From positions 1,426,001 to 1,490,000 of the forward strand of contig CAVYZK010000009.1 of the NCBI GenBank assembly GCA_963772935.1: DNA of 64,000 nucleotides, in the 5' to 3' direction. The notes below the pieces were generated by a model. That model saw nothing but the letters and a program-made list of their open reading frames with translations, was not told the DNA's origin and searched no databases. Below, piece by piece: positions 52,272-61,003 of the stretch. The number at the start of each line of letters is the position of its first letter. Position 1 is the first letter of the stretch. The stretch is from JANNNF01 sp963772935. GTDB taxonomy: Bacteria > Pseudomonadota > Alphaproteobacteria > Rhodobacterales > Rhodobacteraceae. A program made the position numbers and the translations under genes.

Positions 52272-53279
52272 CTATGTGTCTGCCACCTCGTCCGTCACCA
52301 TCAGCGCCTGTTCGCGACCCGCCCGCTTCGCGCGGTAGAGTGCTGCGTCCAGGTCTTGCGACAGTCGGGTTATGTCGGGTTCGGGGTACATGGAGGACAG
52401 AGCGATGCCGATGCTGGCGGACACCCGACATTCCTGCCCATCATAAGGGATCGGGCGGGTGATGCGGGCGATGATGCGGCTTGCGATCTGGCGCAGCAGC
52501 GCAGGGTCGGCAAGCCCGGGAAAGATGATCAGAAATTCGTCGCCCCCGGTGCGGGCGACGCAATCTTCGGCCCGGGTCTGATCGCGCAGCACGCGCGCGA
52601 CTTCGCGCAGCACATGGTCGCCCGCTGCATGACCCAGGCTGTCATTCACCGCCTTGAAGAAATCGAGGTCCATCAGCATCACGCTGAACGCACGGTGGCC
52701 TGCGCATAACATCTCTAGTCGCAGGTCGGCCGCACGCCGGTTGCGCAGGCCGGTCAGCGGGTCGGTCAGCGCCTGTTCTTCTGCGGCCACCTTGGCGCCT
52801 TGCAAGCGCAGGTTCAGCCCCTTCAGCTCCTCCATCACCGCGTTTTTGGCCTCAACCAGATACAGCAGTTCGACGGTAAGGTCAGTGGCGGCAAAATCCG
52901 CCTCGGTCAGGGCGTGGCGGCGGACGGCGTCAATCACGCCGATGCCAAAGGACAGGTTGATCAGCAACCCCTGCCCGTCCGCCATCGGCATCGCGACGCC
53001 CCGCAACCCATCATCCGGACGGTCCTTGGGGTGCAGATGCAACCTTTGCCCGGCGCGGGCCATCAAGCCTTCGGGCGTCGTCACCCCCCACGGCCTGCGC
53101 ACGTCGAACAGATCAAACACGGCCCGCCCCATCATCCGCTGCCCGGGCAGCATCTTGACCAATGTGGACCCGACGCTGGTCACATGACCGGTCGCCGACA
53201 TGGCCAGATGCATCGGCATCAGCCAGTCTAACGCCACCCGGTCCAGACTTGCCGCGCGTTCTGTGTGGGTGCCATCCAT
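52272..53279 (-). CDS. diguanylate cyclase with N-terminal HNOBA-like domain
   Basis: The 335-residue protein has an N-terminal part (about 1-125) resembling the H-NOX-associated HNOBA domain: VTSVGSTLVKMLPGQRMMGR and LRGVAMPMADGQGLLINLSF. A coiled-coil linker follows (AVMEELKGLNLRLQGAKVAA). A GGDEF domain has TDPLTGLRNRRA, DLDFFKAVNDSLGHAAGD and the active GGDEF at 245-249. An inhibitory I-site RxxD (RAED) lies five residues before it. It should make c-di-GMP under control of the H-NOX-like partner, whose stop lies three bases upstream. Confidence 0.87.
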   Translation of the reverse strand: MDGTHTERAASLDRVALDWLMPMHLAMSATGHVTSVGSTLVKMLPGQRMMGRAVFDLFDVRRPWGVTTPEGLMARAGQRLHLHPKDRPDDGLRGVAMPMADGQGLLINLSFGIGVIDAVRRHALTEADFAATDLTVELLYLVEAKNAVMEELKGLNLRLQGAKVAAEEQALTDPLTGLRNRRAADLRLEMLCAGHRAFSVMLMDLDFFKAVNDSLGHAAGDHVLREVARVLRDQTRAEDCVARTGGDEFLIIFPGLADPALLRQIASRIIARITRPIPYDGQECRVSASIGIALSSMYPEPDITRLSQDLDAALYRAKRAGREQALMVTDEVADT

Positions 53280-53282
53280 CGC

Positions 53283-53870
53283 CTATATCACCGGTGCGGC
53301 AAGGTCGAAGCGGCGGCCCGCTGTGTGGCTGGTGTCGGCAAGATGGACGGCGATCACCTCAACCCCCGCCACCATCCCGTCGTGTTCCAAGAGCACCAGC
53401 GCGCCGTAATCATCGGCCATCGCCCGCAGCAGCCCCAGCATCACATGGCCCACCCCCGGCATGGGAAACCGGCAACTGAGCGCATAAATCTGCGCGCCGC
53501 GATCTTGCAACACCAGATCGGGCAGATCCAGATCGGGTACCGCCAAACGGCCCCGGCCGGGCAAATCCTCCAGCGAGTTCAGGAAATCACCGAAACTGAC
53601 GCCACCGAACCGCAGCAGGCGGCGCAGCGATTCAAGGTTCTGGTGTGACACCAGATAGTGACCGAGATCCTCCAACAGCGCCTCACGCGGGCGGTTCAGG
53701 ATACGGGCCGCAGCGTCGATCACATTTTCCGTCAGGTCCGCGTCATAGCGCAACATCGGCTCAAAACTGTCAAACGGCAGGCCCACCTCTTGCACAACAC
53801 GCAGCCACAGGCCGGGACCATAGGTGTCGCGTACAAAGCATTGCACAGCGCGGTTGATCAAGCCATGCAT
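53283..53870 (-). CDS. H-NOX-like protein lacking the proximal heme histidine
   Basis: The 195-residue protein starts MHGLINRAVQCFVRDTYGPG, a standard H-NOX N terminus, and keeps the fold's length and hydrophobic pattern. The axial heme His of H-NOX proteins lies in an FL..hD.hH motif. Here the aligned stretch is FLNSLEDLPGRGRLAVPDL, with Pro104 at that position. The YxSxR propionate-binding motif appears as YALSCR with one extra residue. Heme binding by the usual route is thus doubtful. It is coupled to the HNOBA-GGDEF gene and probably regulates it. Confidence 0.82.
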   Translation of the reverse strand: MHGLINRAVQCFVRDTYGPGLWLRVVQEVGLPFDSFEPMLRYDADLTENVIDAAARILNRPREALLEDLGHYLVSHQNLESLRRLLRFGGVSFGDFLNSLEDLPGRGRLAVPDLDLPDLVLQDRGAQIYALSCRFPMPGVGHVMLGLLRAMADDYGALVLLEHDGMVAGVEVIAVHLADTSHTAGRRFDLAAPVI

Positions 53871-53933
53871 GGTCCGGTCCCTTCTGATTCCCCCTCAGAT
53901 TAGGTCCAAGCCGTTAACAACCCACCAACGCCA

Positions 53934-55652
53934 TCAGGGCAGCAGGATCAGCCCCCCTTCGACGCCCAACTGGTTCAGCGGCACCGGGGCCAATGGAGGG
54001 GCCTCGGCCTGCCACTGCGACAGCAGCGCGAGGGCGGCCTGCGTGTCGAGCGTGCCGCCATTGCCCGCCCAGACCTGCCGGGTTTCGGTCTTGCCATCGC
54101 GGAAGATCAGGCCTTGGACCATCGCCCAACCGCCTTGGTTCAGCAGCACAATCGCCTCCTCCCCCGGTTCACGCGGCCAGAGGTCTGCGACCACCATCAG
54201 ACAGCCGGGCTTGCCATCCGGCAGACCGCGCCCGCACGCCATGGCCCAGTCGTTCACGGTATAGCCATCCAGCCCCGCCAACATGAAATCGCGGGTGGCG
54301 GTGGCGGTCGGCGGTTGCAGTGGCATCAGCGCCACAAGGCCCGCCACCGCCACCGCGGGGTCTGCCGGTGTCAACGTATCGGTTTGCGCCAGCCGGGCGG
54401 CCAGAGCCTCTTGCCCCGGTGTTGCGGCAAGGTCGGTCAGTTCAGCCCGCACCTGCGCGCCTGCGCGGCCCCAACTGTCGAGTGCGGCCATATCCAGCGC
54501 CTCGGCCGTCACGGCCCCGGATTTGAAGCGCGCCAACTGATCGCGCGCCGATATGCGTTCGGCGTTCAACACCGGGGTCAGCCACATCACCGCAACCGCC
54601 ATCAGCAAGATCGCCATCAGCGTATTGCCGCGCCGCACCTGCGCACGCCACACCGGCCCCCGCAACACGGCCAACGCGTAGACGATGCCATAAGCCAGCG
54701 CGAACATCGCCACGGTGGCGGCGAACAATCGTTCCGGCGTCCAGCCATATTGCGCGACCCGTTGCCAGACCGACCATGCCCCAAGCGCCGCCAGCAGCGG
54801 CAGCATCAGGCAGACCGCCCTCGCGGCCCCGGCGATGACCGGGTGATGGGCCGCGTCAGCATCGGTCTGATCCACCGCCGTTGATACCAGCGCAACCCCT
54901 GCCCCCGCCATCGCCAGCAGGATGAAACCGGCCGACAGGCTCTGGAACAACCCGGTCATGCCGCGCAACGGCACGGCCACCAGAAACACCGCCATCACCA
55001 CCACGACCACCGGCAACAACAGCCGCAGCAAGCGCAGCACCAGATGCGGCGACACCATCCCGGACAGTTCAGCAACCACCGCCAACGCAAGGCCCAGCAC
55101 CGCCCCGCTGAGCACAAACACAACGCCCGTGTTTTCAATCGCATCGCCGATCAGCGTGACGCCGACCATCGACAGCAGCGCGTCCGACAGAAACACCACC
55201 AGCCAGACGACTCCGACAAACACCCAAGCGGTCGTCATGCGCACCAGAATGGTCCAGCTTTGGCTGAACAGGGTGGGGTAGTCACGCCACCCCGGCCCAT
55301 CGGCGGCGATTATGAATGGCAACGGCAGGGTGGCCAGCAGCAGCACCGCCAGAAACGCCAGCGGGCCATTGGCAAAGCCGCTGATACTGTCATAGCGCAT
55401 CCCCGCCCAGAACAGCAGTGTCGCCACCAGAGCCGCCAAACCCAAGGCCCGCACCCCGGCGCGCAACACGGGCAACGGCCCGGTCAACGCCAGTAGCGCG
55501 GTAAAGAATACGGCGGCAAAACAGGTCAGCCACAGCGCTGCCCGATCCGGCAACAAGGCCTGATCCAGCACCTCGAACAGCGCATAGAGGCTAATTCCCG
55601 CGATGGCCCCGATGGTCGCCATCAACAGGCGGTTGCGTGTCAAACTGTCCAT
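53934..55652 (-). CDS. DUF4153 membrane protein
   Basis: The 572-residue protein has about eleven hydrophobic segments in residues 8-370, then a soluble C-terminal domain (about 375-572) with MACGRGLPDGKPGCLMV and a predicted extracytoplasmic location. This matches DUF4153-type proteins of Rhodobacteraceae, whose role is unknown. The start MDSLTRNRLLMATIGAIAG is well placed. It is followed downstream by the H-NOX gene after 63 bases. Confidence 0.75.
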   Translation of the reverse strand: MDSLTRNRLLMATIGAIAGISLYALFEVLDQALLPDRAALWLTCFAAVFFTALLALTGPLPVLRAGVRALGLAALVATLLFWAGMRYDSISGFANGPLAFLAVLLLATLPLPFIIAADGPGWRDYPTLFSQSWTILVRMTTAWVFVGVVWLVVFLSDALLSMVGVTLIGDAIENTGVVFVLSGAVLGLALAVVAELSGMVSPHLVLRLLRLLLPVVVVVMAVFLVAVPLRGMTGLFQSLSAGFILLAMAGAGVALVSTAVDQTDADAAHHPVIAGAARAVCLMLPLLAALGAWSVWQRVAQYGWTPERLFAATVAMFALAYGIVYALAVLRGPVWRAQVRRGNTLMAILLMAVAVMWLTPVLNAERISARDQLARFKSGAVTAEALDMAALDSWGRAGAQVRAELTDLAATPGQEALAARLAQTDTLTPADPAVAVAGLVALMPLQPPTATATRDFMLAGLDGYTVNDWAMACGRGLPDGKPGCLMVVADLWPREPGEEAIVLLNQGGWAMVQGLIFRDGKTETRQVWAGNGGTLDTQAALALLSQWQAEAPPLAPVPLNQLGVEGGLILLP

Positions 55653-55752
55653 CGGGCGCGTCCTTGGGGTCTGGTGATCGCGCGCACGCTACCCCGCTGC
55701 GCTAAGGGCCGCAATCGCCCTATCCTATAGACGTGGTACGCCACGTGCGGAG

Positions 55753-55772
55753 GCCCCGGCCTTCGCCGGGGC
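55753..55772 (-). terminator. GC hairpin downstream of the MttB-like gene
   Basis: GCCCCGGC (55753-55760) and GCCGGGGC (55765-55772) form a perfect 8 bp stem with a CTTC loop. ACGTGG-TACG-CCACGT at 55731-55746 is a second hairpin beside it. They lie between two minus-strand genes and probably end the MttB transcript. Confidence 0.45.
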
Positions 55773-55816
55773 GAGAAGATTGAAACCTCCACTCTAAGTG
55801 TAAACCCGGCACACCG

Positions 55817-57373
55817 TTAGAAATCCGTCGGTGCCCCGCCCTCTTGCTTGCGCTTGGCGACAAAGCGGCGGAGTTCCTCGCGGTGGTCGCCGTTCATTTC
55901 GGGTTCTTCAAATTCCGCGATGATCTGTTTGTAAATCCGATGGGCGCGTTCCGCCGTCCAGACCGATCCGTCGATCTGCCACGCCTCATAGTTGCGCCAG
56001 TCGGAAACGAAGGGCGCGTAGAAAGCGGTGGAATAGCGGTCTTGCGTGTGCTGGCAGCCAAAGTAATGCCCGCCAGGGCCAACCTCGCGGATGGCATCAA
56101 GGGCAATGTCTTCGTCAGTGGTGGCAAATGTCGCTTGCTCGAAATACCGCTGGATCATCTGCAACACTTCGCAATCCATCACGAATTTCTCAGGGCTGGC
56201 AATCAGCCCGCCCTCCAGCCAGCCCGCCGCGTGATAAACCATGTTGGTGCCGGACTGCACCGCCGCCCACAGGCTGTTCGAGGTTTCCCACATCGCCTGC
56301 CCGTCCGGCACGTTGGCGGCACAAACGCCCGACGACCGCATCGGCAGCTTGTAATGCCGCACCAACTGCCCGGTCATCTGCGTGGCGCGCATGTATTCAG
56401 GCGTGCCAAAGGCGGGCGCGCCCGATTTCATATCGACGTTGGAGGTAAAGGTGCCAATTGCCACCGGGCAACCGGGGTTGATGTATTGCAGCAGGGCAAT
56501 CGCGGCCAAAGCCTCGGCCAAACTCAGCGTTACTGCTCCCGCCATCGTCACCGGGGCCATGGCACCGGCAAGCGTAAACGGTGTCACGATCACCGGCTGC
56601 CCCCGCCGCGCCAGCCGCATCGCCCCGTCCAGCATCGGGTAGTCATGCTTCAACGGGCTGACCGAGTTGATGTTGGTGTACATCCGGGGCTTCGCGTCAA
56701 ACTCATCCTGTGACAGGCCGCCCGCCAGCCGGGTCATCTCCATCACGTCTTCCACCCGCTCCGCCCCAAGCGAATAGGCATGCACCACCTTGTCCGTCAG
56801 CGTCAGCTTTTCATACAGGCAATCCAGATGCCGCACGGCCGGGTGGATATCAATCGGCTCCACCGGATAGCCGCCCGCAATGTGGATGCAGTTGAAATAC
56901 TGCGTCAGCTTCATGAATTCCTTGAACGACTCAAAATCGCCCGACCGCTTGCCACGCTCCAGATCCCAGGCGTTTGGCGGGCTGGAGACGTTAACAAACA
57001 CCATATGCTTGCCGCCGATGATCACCTCCCGGTCAGGATTGCGCGGCGTGATGGTGAAACTTTCGGGCGCGTGGGACAGCATCTCCATCACGAAATCTTC
57101 GTCCATCCGCACATTGGTGCCGTTCACCGTGCAGCCTGCGCGTTTCAAGATCGTGACGGCTTCGGGGTTCAGGAACTCGATGCCGATGTCCGACAGAATT
57201 TTCATCGCCCCCCGGTGGATGCGCTGCACGCCTTCGGCATCCAAAGGTTCTGTCGGGCGATCCGGGTTGACCGGAATCCGCCACGGCATCTGGTCGATGA
57301 CAGCGGTTCCTGCGCGCTGTTTGTTGCCAGCACGGCCCCCTGCGCGGCGCTTGCGGCCGGTGTCCTCGGTCAT
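55817..57373 (-). CDS. trimethylamine methyltransferase family protein (MttB-like, non-pyrrolysine)
   Basis: The 518-residue MttB-superfamily barrel has a basic N-terminal tail (RKRRAGGRAGNKQRAG), ILSDIGIEFLNPEAV near residue 60, YTNINSVSPLKHDYPML and GGHYFGCQHTQDRY near residue 435. No in-frame TAG lies inside, so it does not encode pyrrolysine. Non-pyrrolysine MttB proteins demethylate betaines or other quaternary amines and pass the methyl to a corrinoid protein. No corrinoid protein gene is adjacent, so the partner must lie elsewhere. Confidence 0.87.
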   Translation of the reverse strand: MTEDTGRKRRAGGRAGNKQRAGTAVIDQMPWRIPVNPDRPTEPLDAEGVQRIHRGAMKILSDIGIEFLNPEAVTILKRAGCTVNGTNVRMDEDFVMEMLSHAPESFTITPRNPDREVIIGGKHMVFVNVSSPPNAWDLERGKRSGDFESFKEFMKLTQYFNCIHIAGGYPVEPIDIHPAVRHLDCLYEKLTLTDKVVHAYSLGAERVEDVMEMTRLAGGLSQDEFDAKPRMYTNINSVSPLKHDYPMLDGAMRLARRGQPVIVTPFTLAGAMAPVTMAGAVTLSLAEALAAIALLQYINPGCPVAIGTFTSNVDMKSGAPAFGTPEYMRATQMTGQLVRHYKLPMRSSGVCAANVPDGQAMWETSNSLWAAVQSGTNMVYHAAGWLEGGLIASPEKFVMDCEVLQMIQRYFEQATFATTDEDIALDAIREVGPGGHYFGCQHTQDRYSTAFYAPFVSDWRNYEAWQIDGSVWTAERAHRIYKQIIAEFEEPEMNGDHREELRRFVAKRKQEGGAPTDF

Positions 57374-57475
57374 GACTATCCCTCTGGCTTCTCTTGCGCC
57401 AAGGATGAACGATGCAGATGCCAGATGCGCCTTACGTTTGCGACAGGATTGCGTCGTTTTTGGCAGGCGAACGCG

Positions 57476-58171
57476 TCAGGCGGCGGAAATCTGGTCCAGC
57501 CAGCCCGGAATCGCACCGATATCGGCCAAGACCACATCGGCCAACCCGCGCAATTCATCTGCCTCGGCGATGCCAGTCAAGACGGCGATGGTGCGCATGC
57601 CTGCCGCGCGCCCGGCCTCCAGATCATGGGTGCTGTCGCCGACCATGGCAATCTGGCCCGCCGCAACGCCGACCGCTTTGGCAAAGCCCAGACACATGCC
57701 GGGGCCGGGTTTGGCACCGTGGCCGGAATCGTAGCCAGAGATGAAATCGAAATATCCGGTGATATCATGCGCTGCCAGATGCGCGCGGGCAGCGGCCTCG
57801 TAATCGTTGGTGGCAAGCCCGATCTTCAGCCCGCGCGCCTTCAGCGCCGCCAGCAACGGCTTCAGCGGCACCGCCTGCGCCATGGCGGCGCCAGCGGCGG
57901 TGGCATTGATATGGGCGGTGATCTCCTCTGCCGTCTTGCCCGGCAAATGCGGCAACAAGGCCTGAGCGATATCGGCAGAGGTCGCGGCAATCACCACAGA
58001 ATCGGTGGCAAACTGACCCGACGCCATATCATAGCCGATCGCCCGCCCCATGGCCGCGGCGTGGCCCGCATCCTGCGCAATGCTGGTCAGGTAAGTCCGC
58101 GCCCACCCGCCCCAACTGGCGCGAAAGTCGAACAGCGTGCCGTCCTTGTCGAAAAGTACCGCGTCAATCAT
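57476..58171 (-). CDS. gph: HAD-family phosphatase, phosphoglycolate phosphatase-like
   Basis: The 231-residue HAD hydrolase has motif I DAVLFDKDGTLFDF (Asp8 and Asp10), LATNDYEAAAR (motif II Thr/Ser region), the motif III Lys in GAKPGPGM, and motif IV MVGDSTHDLEAGRAAG. A helical cap sits between motifs I and II. It resembles Gph, which clears 2-phosphoglycolate, but substrate range in this family is broad. Confidence 0.82.
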   Translation of the reverse strand: MIDAVLFDKDGTLFDFRASWGGWARTYLTSIAQDAGHAAAMGRAIGYDMASGQFATDSVVIAATSADIAQALLPHLPGKTAEEITAHINATAAGAAMAQAVPLKPLLAALKARGLKIGLATNDYEAAARAHLAAHDITGYFDFISGYDSGHGAKPGPGMCLGFAKAVGVAAGQIAMVGDSTHDLEAGRAAGMRTIAVLTGIAEADELRGLADVVLADIGAIPGWLDQISAA

Positions 58172-58223
58172 TCAGCGCCTCCTGTTTGGCGGCGACTTTG
58201 GCGGGACGGCCGCAGGATTGCAA

Positions 58224-58502
58224 TCAGCTCCAACTCGCCTCACCCCCGGGCATCACAGCGCGGGCATTGCGCGGCGTGGTGTAAGGCAAGCCCGCGGCAT
58301 CGCAAAAGGCGATGATCCAGTCATCATCCATCAGCAGAAAGTCCAGAACCGACGCCAGAAACGCAGGTTCTGCAGCACGTTGTGCAATTTCTGACGGTGC
58401 GGCACCGGTGGTGCCAAGAAAAGTCGGGAACAATTCATCATTACCCGCCAGCCAGCCAAGCGCCTGCAAAGCGACAGTTTCGGCGGATTCCTGCCTCATC
58501 AT
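58224..58502 (-). CDS. DUF3572 family protein
   Basis: The 92-residue acidic helical protein begins MMRQESAETVALQALGWLAG and contains LDFLLMDDDWIIAFCDAAGL, the DUF3572 pattern found in alphaproteobacteria, often next to pleD as here. The function is unknown. It is divergent from pleD, with 131 bases between the starts. Confidence 0.85.
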   Translation of the reverse strand: MMRQESAETVALQALGWLAGNDELFPTFLGTTGAAPSEIAQRAAEPAFLASVLDFLLMDDDWIIAFCDAAGLPYTTPRNARAVMPGGEASWS

Positions 58503-58633
58503 GGTGTTTTCCTTGGGGCTATCGGCATTTTCACACCTGACCTCGCATGTCTGTGATTAATTCGGAAAGGTTTTCTTAACCAAATCGGCGTCTGATGAAA
58601 CCGTAACTCACAGCGAGGCTGAAGCGTAGTCGG

Positions 58634-60031
58634 ATGGATGGCAAAGTTCTCATCGTTGATGATCTGGCGACCAACCGGATCGTCTACAAGGTCAAGCTGG
58701 GGGCGGCCTTCTATCAGCCGATCCTTGCGGCTGACGGGGAAAGCTGCCTGCGCCTTGCCCGGTCGGAAAGCCCGGACCTGATCTTGCTGGACCTGATGCT
58801 GCCCGACATTCCGGGGCCCGAGGTGCTGCGCCGGTTGCGCGCGGACCCTGTGACCCGCGATATTCCGGTGGTCGTGCTGACCGCCAGCCGCGATGCAGAG
58901 GCGCGGCTGGCGGCGTTGCAGGCGGGGGCTGATGATGTGCTGACCAAGCCGGTGGATGAACAGACCCTCTTGGCCCGGTTGCGCAACCTGCTGCGCGGGC
59001 GCGATGGTGAGGGTTTTGCCGCAGGGCAGGCCCGTATGCGGATGGATGCCTATGGCATGGCCGAGGCGGCTCCGGTGTTCGAACGCCCGGCCACAGTCGC
59101 GCTGGTGGCAGATCGCGCGGAAACCGCGCTGCGCTGGCGGCGTGATCTGCAACCCTTGATGGCAGATCAGGTGATCATCCTTAGCCGCGAAGACGTGCTG
59201 GCCGATGCAGGCGAAGGCACCGCCCCCGATGTGTTCATCATCGAGACCAATCTGGGGGGACCGGGCGGGGGGTTGCGGCTGATGTCGGACCTGCGCAGCC
59301 GGGGGGCCACACGCCATGCGGCGGTCTGTGTGCTGGGCGCGCAGGACGCGGGCGATACCGCCGCCATGGCGTTTGATCTGGGCGCGAATGACATTGTGGC
59401 CGAAGACGTTTCGGCCCAGGAAATGGTGTTACGCCTGCGCAGCCTGCTACGCCGCAAACGGCAGGGCGACCGGATGCGCGCCTCGGTGCAGACCGGCCTG
59501 CGGATGGCGATGATTGACCCGCTGACCGGGCTGTACAACCGCCGTTTCGCGCTGCCCCACCTTGTCAGCATCGCGGAAGACGCCGAAACCAGTGGCGCGC
59601 AGTTTGCGGTGATGGTGGTCGATCTGGACAGGTTCAAATCGGTGAATGACCGCTTTGGCCATGCCGCTGGCGACGCGGTTCTGGTCGAGGTGTCGCGCAG
59701 GCTGTCGGCAAACCTGCGGGTCAGCGACCTGCTGGCGCGGATCGGCGGCGAGGAATTCATGATCGCCCTGCCGGCCACTGACCTTGCCGAAGCACGTGGG
59801 GTGGCCGAACGGCTGTGTCAGGCGATAGAAGAACTGCCCATGCGCATCGGTGGCGGTCAATCGCTGACGGTGACAGTCTCGATCGGCGTGGCGGTGTCGG
59901 TGCCGGGCATCGCCGGGGCCAACCGGATGGCGGACATGGTATCCGAAATGGTGGACCGGGCAGATAAGGCGCTGATGCTGTCAAAATCCGCCGGGCGCAA
60001 TCAGGTGACGTTCAGCCGCACGGCGGCTTGA
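58634..60031 (+). CDS. pleD: PleD-type response regulator diguanylate cyclase
   Basis: The 465-residue protein has two receiver domains and a GGDEF domain. Receiver 1 (about 3-118) has acidic Asp9/Asp10, phospho-acceptor Asp53 in LILLDLMLPD, and Lys in LTKPVDEQ. Receiver 2 (about 153-275) is degenerate, with Glu in the phospho-Asp place (FIIETNLGG). The cyclase has DPLTGLYNRRF, active GGEEF (371-375) and an I-site RVSD five residues before it. In Caulobacter PleD drives the swarmer-to-stalked change through c-di-GMP. A TTAACC half-site lies upstream. Confidence 0.93.
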   Translation: MDGKVLIVDDLATNRIVYKVKLGAAFYQPILAADGESCLRLARSESPDLILLDLMLPDIPGPEVLRRLRADPVTRDIPVVVLTASRDAEARLAALQAGADDVLTKPVDEQTLLARLRNLLRGRDGEGFAAGQARMRMDAYGMAEAAPVFERPATVALVADRAETALRWRRDLQPLMADQVIILSREDVLADAGEGTAPDVFIIETNLGGPGGGLRLMSDLRSRGATRHAAVCVLGAQDAGDTAAMAFDLGANDIVAEDVSAQEMVLRLRSLLRRKRQGDRMRASVQTGLRMAMIDPLTGLYNRRFALPHLVSIAEDAETSGAQFAVMVVDLDRFKSVNDRFGHAAGDAVLVEVSRRLSANLRVSDLLARIGGEEFMIALPATDLAEARGVAERLCQAIEELPMRIGGGQSLTVTVSIGVAVSVPGIAGANRMADMVSEMVDRADKALMLSKSAGRNQVTFSRTAA

Positions 60032-60057
60032 CGGTGAGGCCCTGAAATCGGGGGGAA

Positions 60058-60081
60058 GATGGGCGGCAAGCGCCCATCCTA
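60058..60081. repeat. palindromic intergenic repeat, second copy
   Basis: GATGGGCG (60058-60065) and CGCCCATC (60071-60078) form an 8-base hairpin, followed by CTACGGGTTTTT. It shares GATGGGC...GCCCATCCTAC with the copy at 1786-1808. Again it lies between convergent genes and supplies the TAG stop of the minus-strand gene (CTA at 60079-60081). Confidence 0.6.
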
Positions 60082-60594
60082 CGGGTTTTTCCGGCGGTCT
60101 TTCGGGCCGCGTTTCAGCGCCTCTTCCAAGCGGTCGGCAAAGGCCGCGCGGGCCTCCGGCGTCATCGCAGCGATGCGATCATAGATCAGCGTGCGACCGA
60201 TTTCAAACCGGGACATCGCGCGGGTGTGCTGGGCATCGAGCAGCGTCCGCAATCCGGGCGCATCAAACGGCACCGCCCGCAGCGCCGACAACAGCCCGTC
60301 GAAATCGGCCCTCGTCTGGCGGCGTTGGTCGCGGAACTCGGGCGCTGCGGTCAGAAATGACTGGCGCAGGGCCTCACGGTCGTCCTTGGACAGCGCATCG
60401 GTAAATGGACCAAAACCGAAATCCTGCCCCATCGCGGCCCGGTGCGGCGGGCCGTCCTTCAGGACAGACCCGATCACCAGTCCCGCCACACCGAGGTTCA
60501 CCGCCAGCGATGCCGCAAGCGCCACCTTCATCCAGCGCGGGGCGGCCGGAAGTGCGGGAACGGGCGTCACAGGTGGGGTCACAGAAGTCGTCAT
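60079..60594 (-). CDS. periplasmic heavy-metal sensor/CpxP-like membrane protein
   Basis: With the ATG at 60594, which has GAGGG eight bases upstream, the protein has 171 residues; an ATG at 60618 overlapping the previous stop would add eight. One membrane helix (about 22-44) is followed by a periplasmic helical domain with ALSKDDREALRQSFLTAAPE and a basic tail (KRGPKDRRKNP). This matches the CnrR/ZraP/Spy-like metal-sensor family. It is the last gene of an ECF sigma factor cluster and may be an envelope stress or metal sensor. Confidence 0.75.
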   Translation of the reverse strand: MTTSVTPPVTPVPALPAAPRWMKVALAASLAVNLGVAGLVIGSVLKDGPPHRAAMGQDFGFGPFTDALSKDDREALRQSFLTAAPEFRDQRRQTRADFDGLLSALRAVPFDAPGLRTLLDAQHTRAMSRFEIGRTLIYDRIAAMTPEARAAFADRLEEALKRGPKDRRKNP

Positions 60595-60610
60595 CACATC
60601 AGCCCTCGCA

Positions 60611-61003
60611 TCAGCCATCGGTCAGGATCGGATCCAACGATGGCACAAGGTCCACCGCATCCAGCGTTGTCTCATAAAGCCCGCCCGTCACCATCGACAG
60701 CGTGCCCGGTTCTGCAAAGCCGATCATCACCCCGGCAACCGCCGCACTGCCAAGCCCGGCCAGAACCCCTGCCCCGCCCAGTGCCGCCGCAAACCGCGTC
60801 CAGAACCCGATCCGCGCCGGGGCAGCACGCGGCGCAAGCCCGGCAGCCACGGGTTGCAGGGCCACCGCGTCGGCCAGAACCCGCGCCATCAGCGCGTCAG
60901 ACGGCGCAGCCGTCGCGGCCCCTGCCGCGGCAAACAAGGCGTCCAGATCATCCGTTGCCGCAGCAACGGTCGGATAAAGCGGGGTCACATGCGGGTTGGT
61001 CAT
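60611..61003 (-). CDS. putative membrane-anchored regulator next to the ECF sigma gene
   Basis: The 130-residue protein has an acidic N-terminal half with DDLDALFAAAGAATAAPSDA, one membrane helix (about 75-95, GGAGVLAGLGSAAVAGVMIG) and a short end. It lacks the zinc motif of ZAS anti-sigma factors. Its position, overlapping the sigma gene stop, suggests an anti-sigma or accessory role. Related proteins are sometimes mislabelled dihydroorotate dehydrogenase; no such domain is here. Confidence 0.6.
   Translation of the reverse strand: MTNPHVTPLYPTVAAATDDLDALFAAAGAATAAPSDALMARVLADAVALQPVAAGLAPRAAPARIGFWTRFAAALGGAGVLAGLGSAAVAGVMIGFAEPGTLSMVTGGLYETTLDAVDLVPSLDPILTDG

Noticed and set aside
58555..58600. 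A full CtrA box upstream of pleD
   Set aside because: Two TTAA half-sites are present, but they are 15 bases apart instead of seven.
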